Shown: in pieces, positions 1-6,193 of the stretch | How the letters are laid out: each line of letters opens with the position of its first letter | Numbering within the stretch: the first letter of the stretch is position 1 | NCBI GenBank assembly: GCA_937915565.1 | Contig: CALDMH010000146.1 | Span: forward strand, 1-6,193 | DNA from: an uncultured Clostridia bacterium | Lineage (GTDB): Bacteria; Bacillota; Clostridia; Christensenellales; Borkfalkiaceae | Length of the DNA stretch: 6,193 nucleotides | Direction of reading: 5' to 3' | Notes under the pieces: model-generated | The model's input: only the letters and a program-made list of their open reading frames with translations | Told to the model about the DNA's origin: nothing | The model's database searches: none | Program-made: the position numbers and the translations under genes

Positions 1-352
1 TCCCTCCGGCGGCGTGATTACCATAAACGGCTCTACCTCGATGGAAAAATTCATCAAATCGGCTATGAGCGGCTACGCTACCCTTTACGGGGAAAAAGCC
101 GACGAGTTGTTTAAACTCGATTTGCAGGGCTCGGCAATCGGAATAAGCGCGGCGAAATCGGATAAAAACGGAAACGTAATCGGCCTTTCCTCGGCGGCCG
201 TTAAAGAAGACGGCATAAACAGTTTCAACGTTGCGCTCGACGCGGTTGCGGTCATCGTGAACAAATCCAACGATACGATTAACGACCTTTCGATTCGTCA
301 GCTCTACGATATATATAGCGGCAAAATCGTAAAATTCAGCGAAATTAAATAA
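1..352 (+). CDS. pstS: Phosphate ABC transporter substrate-binding protein PstS, 3' part (5' end outside window)
   Basis: This is the C-terminal 116 residues of a PstS-like periplasmic-binding-type protein, which binds phosphate outside the membrane and delivers it to the PstC/PstA permease. The frame is open from the first base, and the residues just before the GTG at position 14 (PSGG) continue the family pattern, so that GTG is an internal Val codon. Visible motifs are the phosphate-loop strand ITINGSTS, then LQGSAIGI (equivalent to the usual GSGAGI), IGLSSAAV (equivalent to IGxSSRxL), ALDAVAVIVNKSN (usual DGIAVIVN) and IRQLYDIYSGKI. The protein stops right after KFSEIK, where a standard PstS would cross into its second lobe. 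The likely reason is a circularly permuted PstS, with the second lobe encoded upstream; a truncated gene is the alternative. The pstCA start follows 10 nt later. Family assignment is confident; the upstream half is not visible. Confidence 0.88.
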   Translation, partial: PSGGVITINGSTSMEKFIKSAMSGYATLYGEKADELFKLDLQGSAIGISAAKSDKNGNVIGLSSAAVKEDGINSFNVALDAVAVIVNKSNDTINDLSIRQLYDIYSGKIVKFSEIK

Positions 353-362
353 CAAAACGAAT

Positions 363-2216
363 ATGAGCAACACCAAATTAAAAGAAAAAACCGGTCAGGC
401 TCTGTTTACTACGGCGGCGATTATATGCGTAATCGCCGTTGTAGCCATATTTATCTTTATGCTTATAAAAAGCATACCTGCGTTTAACAAAATCGGTTTT
501 TTCAAATTCATTTTCAGCGACGAATGGTCGCCGGACAGACTCGATAAATACGACGCGGAACTTTCCGGTTCTTACGGCGTGTTCAAAATGATTGTCGGCA
601 CGCTTGCCGCAACGCTCGGCGCGCTCCTCTTCGGCGGAACGCTCGGCTATTTCACGGCGGTGTTTATCGCGTTTTACTGCCCGAAAAAATTGAAAAAAGT
701 TTTCTCGTCGACGGTAAATTTGCTTGCGGGTATTCCGTCGGTCGTTTACGGGTTTTTCGGAATCGTGTTTTTGCTTCCCCTTCTTGCAAACGTTGCGCCG
801 AACAACGGAAGCGGACTGCTCGCAACGTCGCTTATCCTCGGAATAATGATTATGCCGACGGTCGTGTCGTTATCCAAAACCAGCCTCGAAGCTGCACCGC
901 GGTCTTATTACGAAGGCGCGCTCGCGCTCGGCTCGTCACATTCCCAAGCGGTTTTCGGAGCGGTTACGAGAGCCGCGAAATCGGGCATAACGGCGTCGCT
1001 CGTTTTAGGCGTCGGGCGCGCGCTCGGCGAAACGATGGCGGTGATTATGGTTGCGGGCAACTCCGTGGCTTATCCCGATTCGCTTTTTAACAGTTTCAGG
1101 GTTTTGACGGCGAATATCGTTATGGAAATGGGCTATGCCGGCGAGGTTCAGCAGGGCGCGCTCGTCGCAACGGGCGTTATTCTTCTTATCTTCGTTCTTT
1201 TGGTAAACCTTTTGTTCGGAGCAATCTCCAAAAAAGCGATAAAGAGCGAGGCCGAAGGCAAAGGACTGTTTTCAAAAATATTCAAAAAAGGCGGAAACGA
1301 CGGCAACAAAAACAAAAGCAACAATAAGTTTTTTATAAAAATCGGCGATTTGGTTGCGACTGCGAAATACAAAATCAAAACGGCTTCAATCGGAGCGGCG
1401 GTTTCGATTGCCTCGGGCGTTTTTGCCGGAATAGTTCTGCTTACGGTTATAGGCTTCGTTTTCGTTAAAGGTATGCCGGAGATTATATCGAATCCGGATT
1501 TGCTTTTCGGAAAATACGAATTCAACAGCAAAAAAATAACCATACTCCCCGCTTTCGTCACCACGCTTATGACCGTTGGGTTAAGCCTTCTCATCGCAAT
1601 CCCCGTGGGGATTTGCACGGCGATATTCTTAAACGAATACGCGAAAAAGAAAAACGTTTTTATAAAAATCATACGCGGAGCGATAGATTTGCTTAACGGC
1701 GTTCCGTCAATAGTTTACGGACTTTTCGGAATGATAACGTTCGTGAGTTTAATCCGCGGAACGAGCACGATACTCGCAGGCTCTTTGACGGTGAGCATTA
1801 TGCTTCTTCCGACGATTGTCCGCTCCACCGAGGAAAGCCTTAAATCCGTTCAGGACAGTTTGAGAGAAGGCAGTTTCGCGCTCGGCGCGGGAAAATTGAG
1901 AACGATATTCAAAATCGTTTTGCCGTCCGCACTTCCGGGGATAACGTCCGCGATAATCCTTTCTATGGGAAGAGTCGTGTCCGAATCAGCGCCGTTTATT
2001 TACACGATGGGTTCGGTTATTTCGGCAACGCCGACGAGCTATCTCGACAGCAACGCAACCCTTGCCGTCGCGCTTTACAGGCTTTCGGGCGAGGGCTGGT
2101 ATATAAACGAGGCTTACGGTACGGCAGTCGTTCTCGTGGTTCTCGTTCTCGGGCTTAACCTTGCCGCGGAACTCATTGCGGGAAGACTTAACCGCAAATT
2201 AAAAGGAGAAAAATAA
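363..2216 (+). CDS. pstCA: Fused phosphate ABC transporter permease PstC-PstA
   Basis: A 617-residue membrane protein that joins both subunits of the Pst phosphate channel, which are usually two proteins of about 280-320 residues. Residues 1-290 are PstC-like: TM1 at about 17-35, the SYG...VGTL entry region at 70-81, [12 protein letters not shown] at 122-133, the EAA coupling loop from E176 to G190, and a last TM at about 266-288. Residues 343-617 are PstA-like: first TM at about 343-368, [12 protein letters not shown] at 445-456, coupling loop at 501-525 (REGSFALG...LPSALP), last TM at about 585-607. A Lys/Asn/Gly-rich linker at about 290-335 joins them and should be cytoplasmic. Both halves keep their PstB-contact loops, so one chain could supply the whole channel. 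There is no clear Shine-Dalgarno sequence before the ATG; the start was chosen because TM1 follows directly. No frameshift or internal stop is seen. Function is confident; the fusion is read directly. Confidence 0.95.
   Translation: MSNTKLKEKTGQALFTTAAIICVIAVVAIFIFMLIKSIPAFNKIGFFKFIFSDEWSPDRLDKYDAELSGSYGVFKMIVGTLAATLGALLFGGTLGYFTAVFIAFYCPKKLKKVFSSTVNLLAGIPSVVYGFFGIVFLLPLLANVAPNNGSGLLATSLILGIMIMPTVVSLSKTSLEAAPRSYYEGALALGSSHSQAVFGAVTRAAKSGITASLVLGVGRALGETMAVIMVAGNSVAYPDSLFNSFRVLTANIVMEMGYAGEVQQGALVATGVILLIFVLLVNLLFGAISKKAIKSEAEGKGLFSKIFKKGGNDGNKNKSNNKFFIKIGDLVATAKYKIKTASIGAAVSIASGVFAGIVLLTVIGFVFVKGMPEIISNPDLLFGKYEFNSKKITILPAFVTTLMTVGLSLLIAIPVGICTAIFLNEYAKKKNVFIKIIRGAIDLLNGVPSIVYGLFGMITFVSLIRGTSTILAGSLTVSIMLLPTIVRSTEESLKSVQDSLREGSFALGAGKLRTIFKIVLPSALPGITSAIILSMGRVVSESAPFIYTMGSVISATPTSYLDSNATLAVALYRLSGEGWYINEAYGTAVVLVVLVLGLNLAAELIAGRLNRKLKGEK
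2204..2208 (+). promoter_or_regulatory. Ribosome binding site of pstB
   Basis: AGGAG lies 7 nt before the pstB ATG, inside the last codons of the permease gene. It supports the start at 2216, where the stop of the permease and the pstB start share one base (TAATG). Translation of pstB can therefore be both coupled and independently initiated, which would help supply two ATPases per permease chain (inference). Confidence 0.8.
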
Positions 2217-2995
2217 TGAGTATACTTAAGGAAAAAGACGAATACGGTCAAAACGTTTCGGTTGAAAACGCCAACCTGTGGTACGGAGATTTTCACGCCA
2301 TAAAAAACGTCGGGCTGGAAATTCCCGAAAAGCAGGTTACGGCGTTCATCGGTCCGTCCGGGTGCGGTAAATCGACGTTTTTGAAATGCTTCAACCGTAT
2401 GAACGATTTGATAGACAACTGTAAAATTCAAGGCAAATTCCTCGTCGGCAAAACCGATATTTACGGCAAAATCGACGTGAACGAACTGCGGAAAAACGTG
2501 GGTATGGTCTTTCAGAAGCCAAACCCCTTCCCTATGAGCGTTTACGACAATATCGCTTACGGGCCGAAAACCTTCGGGATAACCAAACGCGCCGACCTCG
2601 ATATAATCGTTGAAAAATCGCTTCGTCAGGCGGCGATGTGGGACGAACTTAAAGACAGATTGAACAAATCCGCTCTGGGGCTTTCCGGCGGACAACAGCA
2701 AAGGCTTTGCATTGCCCGTTCGCTTGCGGCAAACCCGAAAATTCTTTTGATGGACGAGCCTACCTCCGCTCTCGACCCTATCTCGACCGGCAAAATCGAA
2801 GAACTTATCGACGAACTGAAAAACGAAGTTACGATAGTTATCGTTACGCATAATATGCAACAGGCGACGAGAATTGCCGATAAAACGGCGTTCTTCCTGC
2901 TCGGCGAACTTATCGAATACGGAAATACCGACGATATTTTCACTTCTCCGAGGGACGAAAGAACCGAAAGATACATCACGGGCAGGTTCGGTTAA
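2216..2995 (+). CDS. pstB: Phosphate ABC transporter ATP-binding protein PstB
   Basis: The 259-residue cytoplasmic ATPase that powers phosphate import, expected to work as a dimer on the PstC/PstA permease. All ABC motifs are intact: Walker [10 protein letters not shown] at 46-54, Q-loop Q100 in the context [20 protein letters not shown] (97-116), signature LSGGQQQR at 156-163, Walker B ILLMDEP at 176-182, D-loop SALD at 184-187, and the switch His H212 in THN. Two features are characteristic of PstB rather than of other importer ATPases: the FNRMNDL segment at 59-65 and the [10 protein letters not shown]-loop. Length matches the usual 250-260 residues. It overlaps the fused permease gene by one base and has a good ribosome site. 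A 92-nt gap follows before phoU. No oddity is seen in the protein. Confidence 0.98.
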   Translation: MSILKEKDEYGQNVSVENANLWYGDFHAIKNVGLEIPEKQVTAFIGPSGCGKSTFLKCFNRMNDLIDNCKIQGKFLVGKTDIYGKIDVNELRKNVGMVFQKPNPFPMSVYDNIAYGPKTFGITKRADLDIIVEKSLRQAAMWDELKDRLNKSALGLSGGQQQRLCIARSLAANPKILLMDEPTSALDPISTGKIEELIDELKNEVTIVIVTHNMQQATRIADKTAFFLLGELIEYGNTDDIFTSPRDERTERYITGRFG

Positions 2996-3034
2996 GCCTT
3001 TTTACCGTTCGTTTGATTTATCGATAAAATTTCG

Positions 3035-3056
3035 GTCCGAGAGTTGATTTTCGGAC
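3035..3056 (+). other. Hairpin in the pstB-phoU gap
   Basis: GTCCGA (3035-3040) pairs perfectly with TCGGAC (3051-3056). Three further inner pairs (G-U, A-U, G-U) can close a TTGA tetraloop at 3044-3047, giving a stem of up to 9 bp. What follows is AAAATAAGGG, not a T-run, so it is not a standard intrinsic terminator. It could be an mRNA processing or stability element between the transporter and regulator halves of the operon, or chance. Folding energy was not calculated. Confidence 0.4.
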
Positions 3057-3072
3057 AAAATAAGGGTATAAT
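3044..3072 (+). promoter_or_regulatory. Candidate housekeeping sigma promoter for phoU
   Basis: TTGATT (3044-3049), a 17-nt spacer and a perfect TATAAT (3067-3072) match the housekeeping sigma consensus at 10 of 12 positions with ideal spacing. The expected transcription start is around 3079-3080, only 8-9 nt before the phoU ATG. Such a transcript would lack nearly all of the AAGGAG at 3074-3079. Either this is a genuine promoter giving a near-leaderless mRNA, or the match is a coincidence in an AT-rich gap. No extended -10 TG is present, and no clear Pho-box repeat was seen beside it. Confidence 0.4.
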
Positions 3073-3073
3073 T

Positions 3074-3079
3074 AAGGAG
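3074..3079 (+). promoter_or_regulatory. Ribosome binding site of phoU
   Basis: AAGGAG ends 8 nt before the ATG at 3088 and fixes the phoU start. It is the strongest ribosome site in the window and would work on transcripts reading through from pstB. It directly follows the TATAAT of the candidate promoter, so a transcript from that promoter would not contain it. Confidence 0.8.
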
Positions 3080-3087
3080 AAAGACAA

Positions 3088-3741
3088 ATGTCAATAAGAA
3101 AAATATTTGAAGAAGAGCTTGCGGAACTTAAAACCGAGCTTGTGGAAATGTGCCGCTTAACCGAACAGATGATTGACAACGCCATAGTCGCGCTCGTAAA
3201 TCACGACAGGGAGCTCGGAAAAAGCATCGGGCAAATAGATAAGCGCGTGGACGAATACGAAATGGATATTGAAAAACGGTGTATGCGTATTCTTTTGAAA
3301 CAGCAACCCGTGGCAAAGGATTTCCGCGAAGTTTCCACCGCTCTTAAAATGATTACGGACATCGAGCGTTTCGGCGACCAGGCAAGCGATATAGGCGACT
3401 TGGTTTACACTATGCCGGGCGACAAATATATAAAAAAACCGGAACATATAACGGCAATGGGTAACCTTGCGATAAAAATGGTTCGGGAAAGCGTGAATTC
3501 GTTTATAAATAACGACGAAAGCCTTGCCGACGCGGTTATTAAGTGCGACGACAAAATGGACGAATTGTTTCTGACGGTTAAAAACGAACTAATCGAACTT
3601 ATCAAAAAGGACGGCAAAAACGGCGACCAGGCGATTGAACTTATGATGGTTGCAAAATACCTCGAAAGGATTGGCGACCACGCCGTGAACGTTGCCGAAT
3701 GGACTAAATACAACGAAACGGGGGTACACGAAAAGTTTTGA
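3088..3741 (+). CDS. phoU: Phosphate signaling complex protein PhoU
   Basis: A 217-residue cytoplasmic, all-helical protein made of two similar three-helix bundles, the usual size for PhoU. The paired family motifs are both present: in the first bundle LLKQQPVAKDFR at 69-80 followed by DIERFGDQASD at 91-101, and in the second YLERIGDHAVNVAEW starting at 191. The acidic residues of these ER-x-GD motifs are the known metal-binding positions of the family. PhoU is known to bind the PstB/PhoR side of the complex and to keep PhoR from activating the response regulator when phosphate is plentiful, and to restrain Pst uptake. Its place between pstB and the two-component genes fits that role. It has a strong ribosome site, and its TGA overlaps the next ATG by one base. 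The C-terminal TGVHEKF ending is typical. Confidence 0.97.
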   Translation: MSIRKIFEEELAELKTELVEMCRLTEQMIDNAIVALVNHDRELGKSIGQIDKRVDEYEMDIEKRCMRILLKQQPVAKDFREVSTALKMITDIERFGDQASDIGDLVYTMPGDKYIKKPEHITAMGNLAIKMVRESVNSFINNDESLADAVIKCDDKMDELFLTVKNELIELIKKDGKNGDQAIELMMVAKYLERIGDHAVNVAEWTKYNETGVHEKF

Positions 3742-4406
3742 TGAAAGAACTTATTTACGTCGTTGAAGACGACGAAGGAATGCAAGAGGTTTACGAGGGA
3801 GCGTTCGAGGAAGAATACCAAACGCGAACGTTCGATAACGGCAGAGATTTTTTCGAGGCGTTCAACGTAAAAAAGCCCGACCTTATTATCCTCGACATAA
3901 TGCTGCCCGAAACGGACGGCTTTACGATTTTATCCAAAATCAGGGAAACCGACCAAAAAGTGCCGATTATCTGCGTCAGCGCGAAATCCGACGAAATAAG
4001 TTTCGTCAAGGGGCTTAACAAGGGCGCGGACGACTATATGGCAAAGCCGTTTTCCATTCTCGAACTTCTCGCAAGGGTTAAAGCAAATTTAAGAAGAAGC
4101 AAACTTTACGTTACGAACGCGAACGGATTCGTTATCGACAACAACGTTTACAAGGCTTATTATAACGATAAGGATTTGGAGCTTACCTTAAAGGAATTTA
4201 TGCTTTTGAAAACGCTTACGGGGCAAGCGGGCGTAACCGTTAAAAGGGACGATTTGTTCCGCGAAATCTGGGGCGAGGATTTTATGGGCGAAACGAGAAC
4301 GCTCGATATGCACGTCGCTTCGCTCAGGGAAAAAATTAAGCAAGCGGGAGGAAAGGACTGTATCGTTACCGTGAGAGGCATCGGATACCGTTTTGAAAAC
4401 AAATGA
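3741..4406 (+). CDS. phoB: OmpR-family response regulator, PhoB/PhoP type
   Basis: A 221-residue DNA-binding response regulator. The receiver domain (about 1-118) has the acidic pair D10-D11, phospho-acceptor D52 in LIILDIMLPE, switch residue S80, Y99 and the conserved K102 in KPF. The winged-helix DNA-binding domain (about 125-221) shows LTLKEFMLL, the recognition-helix region RTLDMHVASLREKI and the wing TVRGIGYRF. All catalytic positions are intact. The ATG at 3741 was chosen because it gives the standard ELIYVVEDD beginning and a TGATG overlap with phoU; the TTG one codon upstream (3738) is less likely. No good Shine-Dalgarno sequence is visible, so translation is probably coupled to phoU. 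The phoU and phoR neighbours make phosphate control its likely job (called PhoP in Bacillus, PhoB in E. coli); sequence alone would only place it in the OmpR/PhoB family. Confidence 0.94.
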   Translation: MKELIYVVEDDEGMQEVYEGAFEEEYQTRTFDNGRDFFEAFNVKKPDLIILDIMLPETDGFTILSKIRETDQKVPIICVSAKSDEISFVKGLNKGADDYMAKPFSILELLARVKANLRRSKLYVTNANGFVIDNNVYKAYYNDKDLELTLKEFMLLKTLTGQAGVTVKRDDLFREIWGEDFMGETRTLDMHVASLREKIKQAGGKDCIVTVRGIGYRFENK

Positions 4407-6103
4407 AAAAGAAAACGTTCTGGCAAATATTTCTCCTTTCTTTGGCGTGTATTTTAATTCTCTTCACTTACGGGGTTATCGCCGTTAAGGCAAACTCCAA
4501 AGCGATAATAAAAGAAAGGCTTAAAGAAGAAACGAAACTCGCCTGCTCGTTCGTCCGCACGGCCGAGGATTTTAAAAAGTTCGATGAATTTAAAAGCGAC
4601 GACGGCTTCCGCGTTACGATAATCGATTTGGAAGGCACTGTTTTATACGAAACCGACACTGCGTCGACCCTGGAAAACCATATCGACCGCGAAGAAATAA
4701 GAAACGCCATAAAAAACACGCCCGAAGCGGTTGAAAGGTTCTCCAACACTTTCGGCTGCGAAATGACGTATTACGCCTTAAAAACCGAACTTGACGGCGG
4801 TGAGAAAATCATTATCCGCCTTGCGCTGAAAAGCAGCCGAATAAACAACTATTTCGTCATTACTTTGCCCATTTTGTTAATCGTGCTTTTCATCGCGCTC
4901 GGATTTTCCGTTATTTTCTCGGACGTTATTTCCAAAAAAATCACCGGGAAAATCGCGGACGTAGGAAGAAGCCTGCGCAGTTTGAACGAGGGCAACTACG
5001 TTCCCATAAAAACCAACTCCGACGAACCGGAACTTTTCTCAATTCTCAACGAGATAAACGATTTGAATTCCGGCACGCACAAACATATTCAAAAGGAAAT
5101 CGAAGAACACAACAAGCTTAACACCGTTCTTGAAAATATCGTTCAGGGAATAATCGCCGTGGACGAGAACAAAAAAATAATTTTCGCCAACAAAAGCGCA
5201 TTGAATATTTTCGGCGACTCGGGCGACGTTTCCGATAAGGATTTGGTATTTTTAATCGACGATTTAACGCTTTGCGATTTGATTTCGGAGCATTTCGGCG
5301 AAAACTTCGCCTCGGAATATAAGTATAAGGACAAAGAATACTCCGTCGTCATTAAAAACGTCGAGGGCGCGAACGGCAAGAAAAAAGTTTGCTCCATCGT
5401 CATTTTCACGGATATTACCAAAGAAAGGGAGATGACGAAGCAAAAAAGCGACTTCTTTGCAAACGCCTCGCACGAACTGAAAACGCCCGTTGCCGTTATG
5501 CAAGGGCTTTCCGAACTGCTCCTTGCTAAAAATCTGGACGAAAGTTCCGAAAAGCAGGTTGACAGAATACACAAAGAAAGCGTTCGCCTCGCTTCGCTTA
5601 TTTCCGATATGCTCGAACTCAGCAGGCTGGAAAACGGCGAAAAAATCGATATGGTTAAATCCGAAATCGATTTGAAAGAGGTTGCGGAAGAGGTGATAAG
5701 CGAATTATCTCCGAAAATCTCGGAAAAAGGGATTAAAGCGACCGTCTCGGGCGGCGGAATTATACTCGGCGACGGCAAGAAAATTTACGAACTTGTGGAA
5801 AACCTGTGCAGCAACGCCGTGAACTACAACAAGGAAAACGGCGAAATTACCGTAAACGTCGAGGACGACGGCGATACGGTTAAACTGACCGTTGCCGACA
5901 CGGGCATAGGAATCGATAAGGAAAATCTGCCGAGGCTTTGCGAAAGGTTTTACCGTGTGGATAAATCCCGCTCCAAAAAGACGGGCGGCACGGGGTTGGG
6001 GCTTGCAATCGTTAAGCACGTCTGCGCGCTTCACGACGCTTCTCTTTCAATCGAAAGCGATTTGGGGCTCGGAACGACCGTAACCGTTATTTTCAACAAA
6101 TAA
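4403..6103 (+). CDS. phoR: Phosphate-responsive sensor histidine kinase PhoR
   Basis: A 566-residue membrane-bound kinase, the likely partner of the regulator it overlaps by 4 nt (ATGA). Domains in order: TM1 at about 6-28; an extracytoplasmic domain at 29-149 containing RVTIIDLEGTVLYETD (70-85) and ENHIDREEI (91-99), the pattern of Bacillota PhoR sensors; TM2 at about 150-172; a HAMP-like linker at 173-225; a PAS domain at about 242-338; a HisKA domain with phospho-acceptor H357 in SHELKTP; and an ATPase domain with N-box N467-N471, G1 box DTGIGI (499-504), F-box RFYRVDKSRS (515-524) and G2 box GGTGLGL (528-534). All catalytic motifs are intact. By family knowledge it phosphorylates the response regulator when phosphate is low, with PhoU and the Pst transporter as input; what the outer and PAS domains sense is not readable here. 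No Shine-Dalgarno sequence is visible, so expression is probably coupled to the regulator gene. Confidence 0.95.
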   Translation: MKKKTFWQIFLLSLACILILFTYGVIAVKANSKAIIKERLKEETKLACSFVRTAEDFKKFDEFKSDDGFRVTIIDLEGTVLYETDTASTLENHIDREEIRNAIKNTPEAVERFSNTFGCEMTYYALKTELDGGEKIIIRLALKSSRINNYFVITLPILLIVLFIALGFSVIFSDVISKKITGKIADVGRSLRSLNEGNYVPIKTNSDEPELFSILNEINDLNSGTHKHIQKEIEEHNKLNTVLENIVQGIIAVDENKKIIFANKSALNIFGDSGDVSDKDLVFLIDDLTLCDLISEHFGENFASEYKYKDKEYSVVIKNVEGANGKKKVCSIVIFTDITKEREMTKQKSDFFANASHELKTPVAVMQGLSELLLAKNLDESSEKQVDRIHKESVRLASLISDMLELSRLENGEKIDMVKSEIDLKEVAEEVISELSPKISEKGIKATVSGGGIILGDGKKIYELVENLCSNAVNYNKENGEITVNVEDDGDTVKLTVADTGIGIDKENLPRLCERFYRVDKSRSKKTGGTGLGLAIVKHVCALHDASLSIESDLGLGTTVTVIFNK

Positions 6104-6106
6104 TTC

Positions 6107-6135
6107 AGGCGTGGCATAATGCCACGCCTTTATTT
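6107..6135 (+). terminator. Intrinsic terminator after phoR
   Basis: AGGCGTGGCA (6107-6116) and TGCCACGCCT (6120-6129) form a perfect, GC-rich 10-bp stem with a TAA loop, followed by TTATTT. It lies 3 nt after the phoR stop codon and marks the end of the pst-pho transcription unit. The T-run is interrupted by one A, but the stem is strong. Confidence 0.92.
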
Positions 6136-6193
6136 GAACGGTGAATTATACTATTAAGTGCAACAGGCGAAATAAAAAAAGAAGTTCATATAA
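6136..6193. other. AT-rich tail with no gene recognised
   Basis: These 58 bases beyond the terminator hold no convincing open reading frame, ribosome site or paired promoter boxes. A TATACT at 6147-6152 has no matching -35 at normal spacing. An A7 run occurs just before the window end. The stretch is too short and too near the edge to interpret. Confidence 0.5.

Noticed and set aside
14..16. GTG as a start codon for the first gene
   Set aside because: The frame is open upstream to the window edge, and the preceding PSGG fits the family pattern before the GSTS strand, so the gene is cut by the window start and this GTG encodes Val.
1598..1613. Inverted repeat AATCCCC-GT-GGGGATT inside the PstA half
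   Set aside because: It lies in a conserved membrane segment (IPVGI) with no T-run after it and is explained by codon choice. A role in RNA structure cannot be supported by eye.
1148..1672. 174-codon minus-strand frame opposite the permease linker and PstA start
   Set aside because: Hydrophobicity reflects the membrane protein on the other strand. No motif is seen, and the + frame carries clear permease motifs.
2114..2860. 248-codon open frame on the minus strand opposite pstB
   Set aside because: It lies antisense to a fully conserved pstB, has no recognisable motif, and is His/Phe/Arg-rich as expected of a shadow frame.
3025..3030. Second possible -10 (TAAAAT) with a TTTACC -35 at 3001-3006
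   Set aside because: Spacing is 18 nt and both boxes are imperfect in an AT-rich gap, so it is weaker than the 3044-3072 candidate and not enough to list.
2996..3087. Pho-box (direct-repeat site for the response regulator) in the pstB-phoU gap
   Set aside because: I looked for spaced TTAACA-like or CTGTCA-like repeats and found none convincing. The main operator would be expected upstream of pstS, outside the window.
3738..3740. TTG one codon upstream as the start of the response regulator
   Set aside because: The ATG at 3741 gives the usual N-terminus and a classical TGATG overlap. TTG adds only one residue and has no better ribosome site.
5143..5778. 211-codon open frame on the minus strand opposite phoR
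   Set aside because: Ser/Ile/Phe-rich shadow of the PAS and HisKA coding region, with no family motif; phoR accounts for this stretch completely.
1..6193. tRNA or rRNA genes, CRISPR arrays, or a complete mobile element
   Set aside because: The window is almost completely filled by six conserved protein genes. No repeated spacers, transposase motifs or structured RNA outlines were seen.

Overview
This window carries most of a high-affinity phosphate uptake and phosphate-sensing locus, with all genes on the + strand. The order is the end of a phosphate-binding protein gene (pstS, cut by the window start), a single-gene fusion of both permease subunits (pstC-pstA), the ATPase pstB, the regulator phoU, an OmpR-family response regulator (PhoB/PhoP type) and its PhoR-type sensor histidine kinase. 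A strong intrinsic terminator follows phoR. The organism is probably a member of the Bacillota, most likely a clostridial lineage. Reasons are the gene order, the AAGGAG-type ribosome sites, the style of the PhoR extracytoplasmic domain and a PstS that ends after its first ligand-binding lobe. Base composition looks moderate by eye, with frequent NCG codons. I cannot name a genus.

Layout: 1-352 pstS 3' part; 363-2216 pstCA fusion; 2216-2995 pstB, overlapping its predecessor by 1 nt; 2996-3087 the only sizeable internal gap, with a hairpin, a near-consensus promoter and a strong ribosome site; 3088-3741 phoU; 3741-4406 response regulator, 1-nt overlap with phoU; 4403-6103 phoR, 4-nt overlap; 6107-6135 terminator; 6136-6193 short AT-rich tail with no gene seen.

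How it works together (family knowledge applied to this locus): PstS captures phosphate outside the membrane and passes it to the PstC/PstA channel, driven by two PstB subunits. PhoU links transporter state to the PhoR kinase, which phosphorylates the response regulator to control the pho regulon, normally including this locus. The pstB-phoU gap may let phoU-phoB-phoR be made independently of the transporter genes.

No wholly new system is seen. The points worth a second look are the one-gene PstC-PstA permease, the PstS that ends where a circularly permuted PstS would, and a phoU promoter that would start transcription within or just after phoU's own Shine-Dalgarno sequence.
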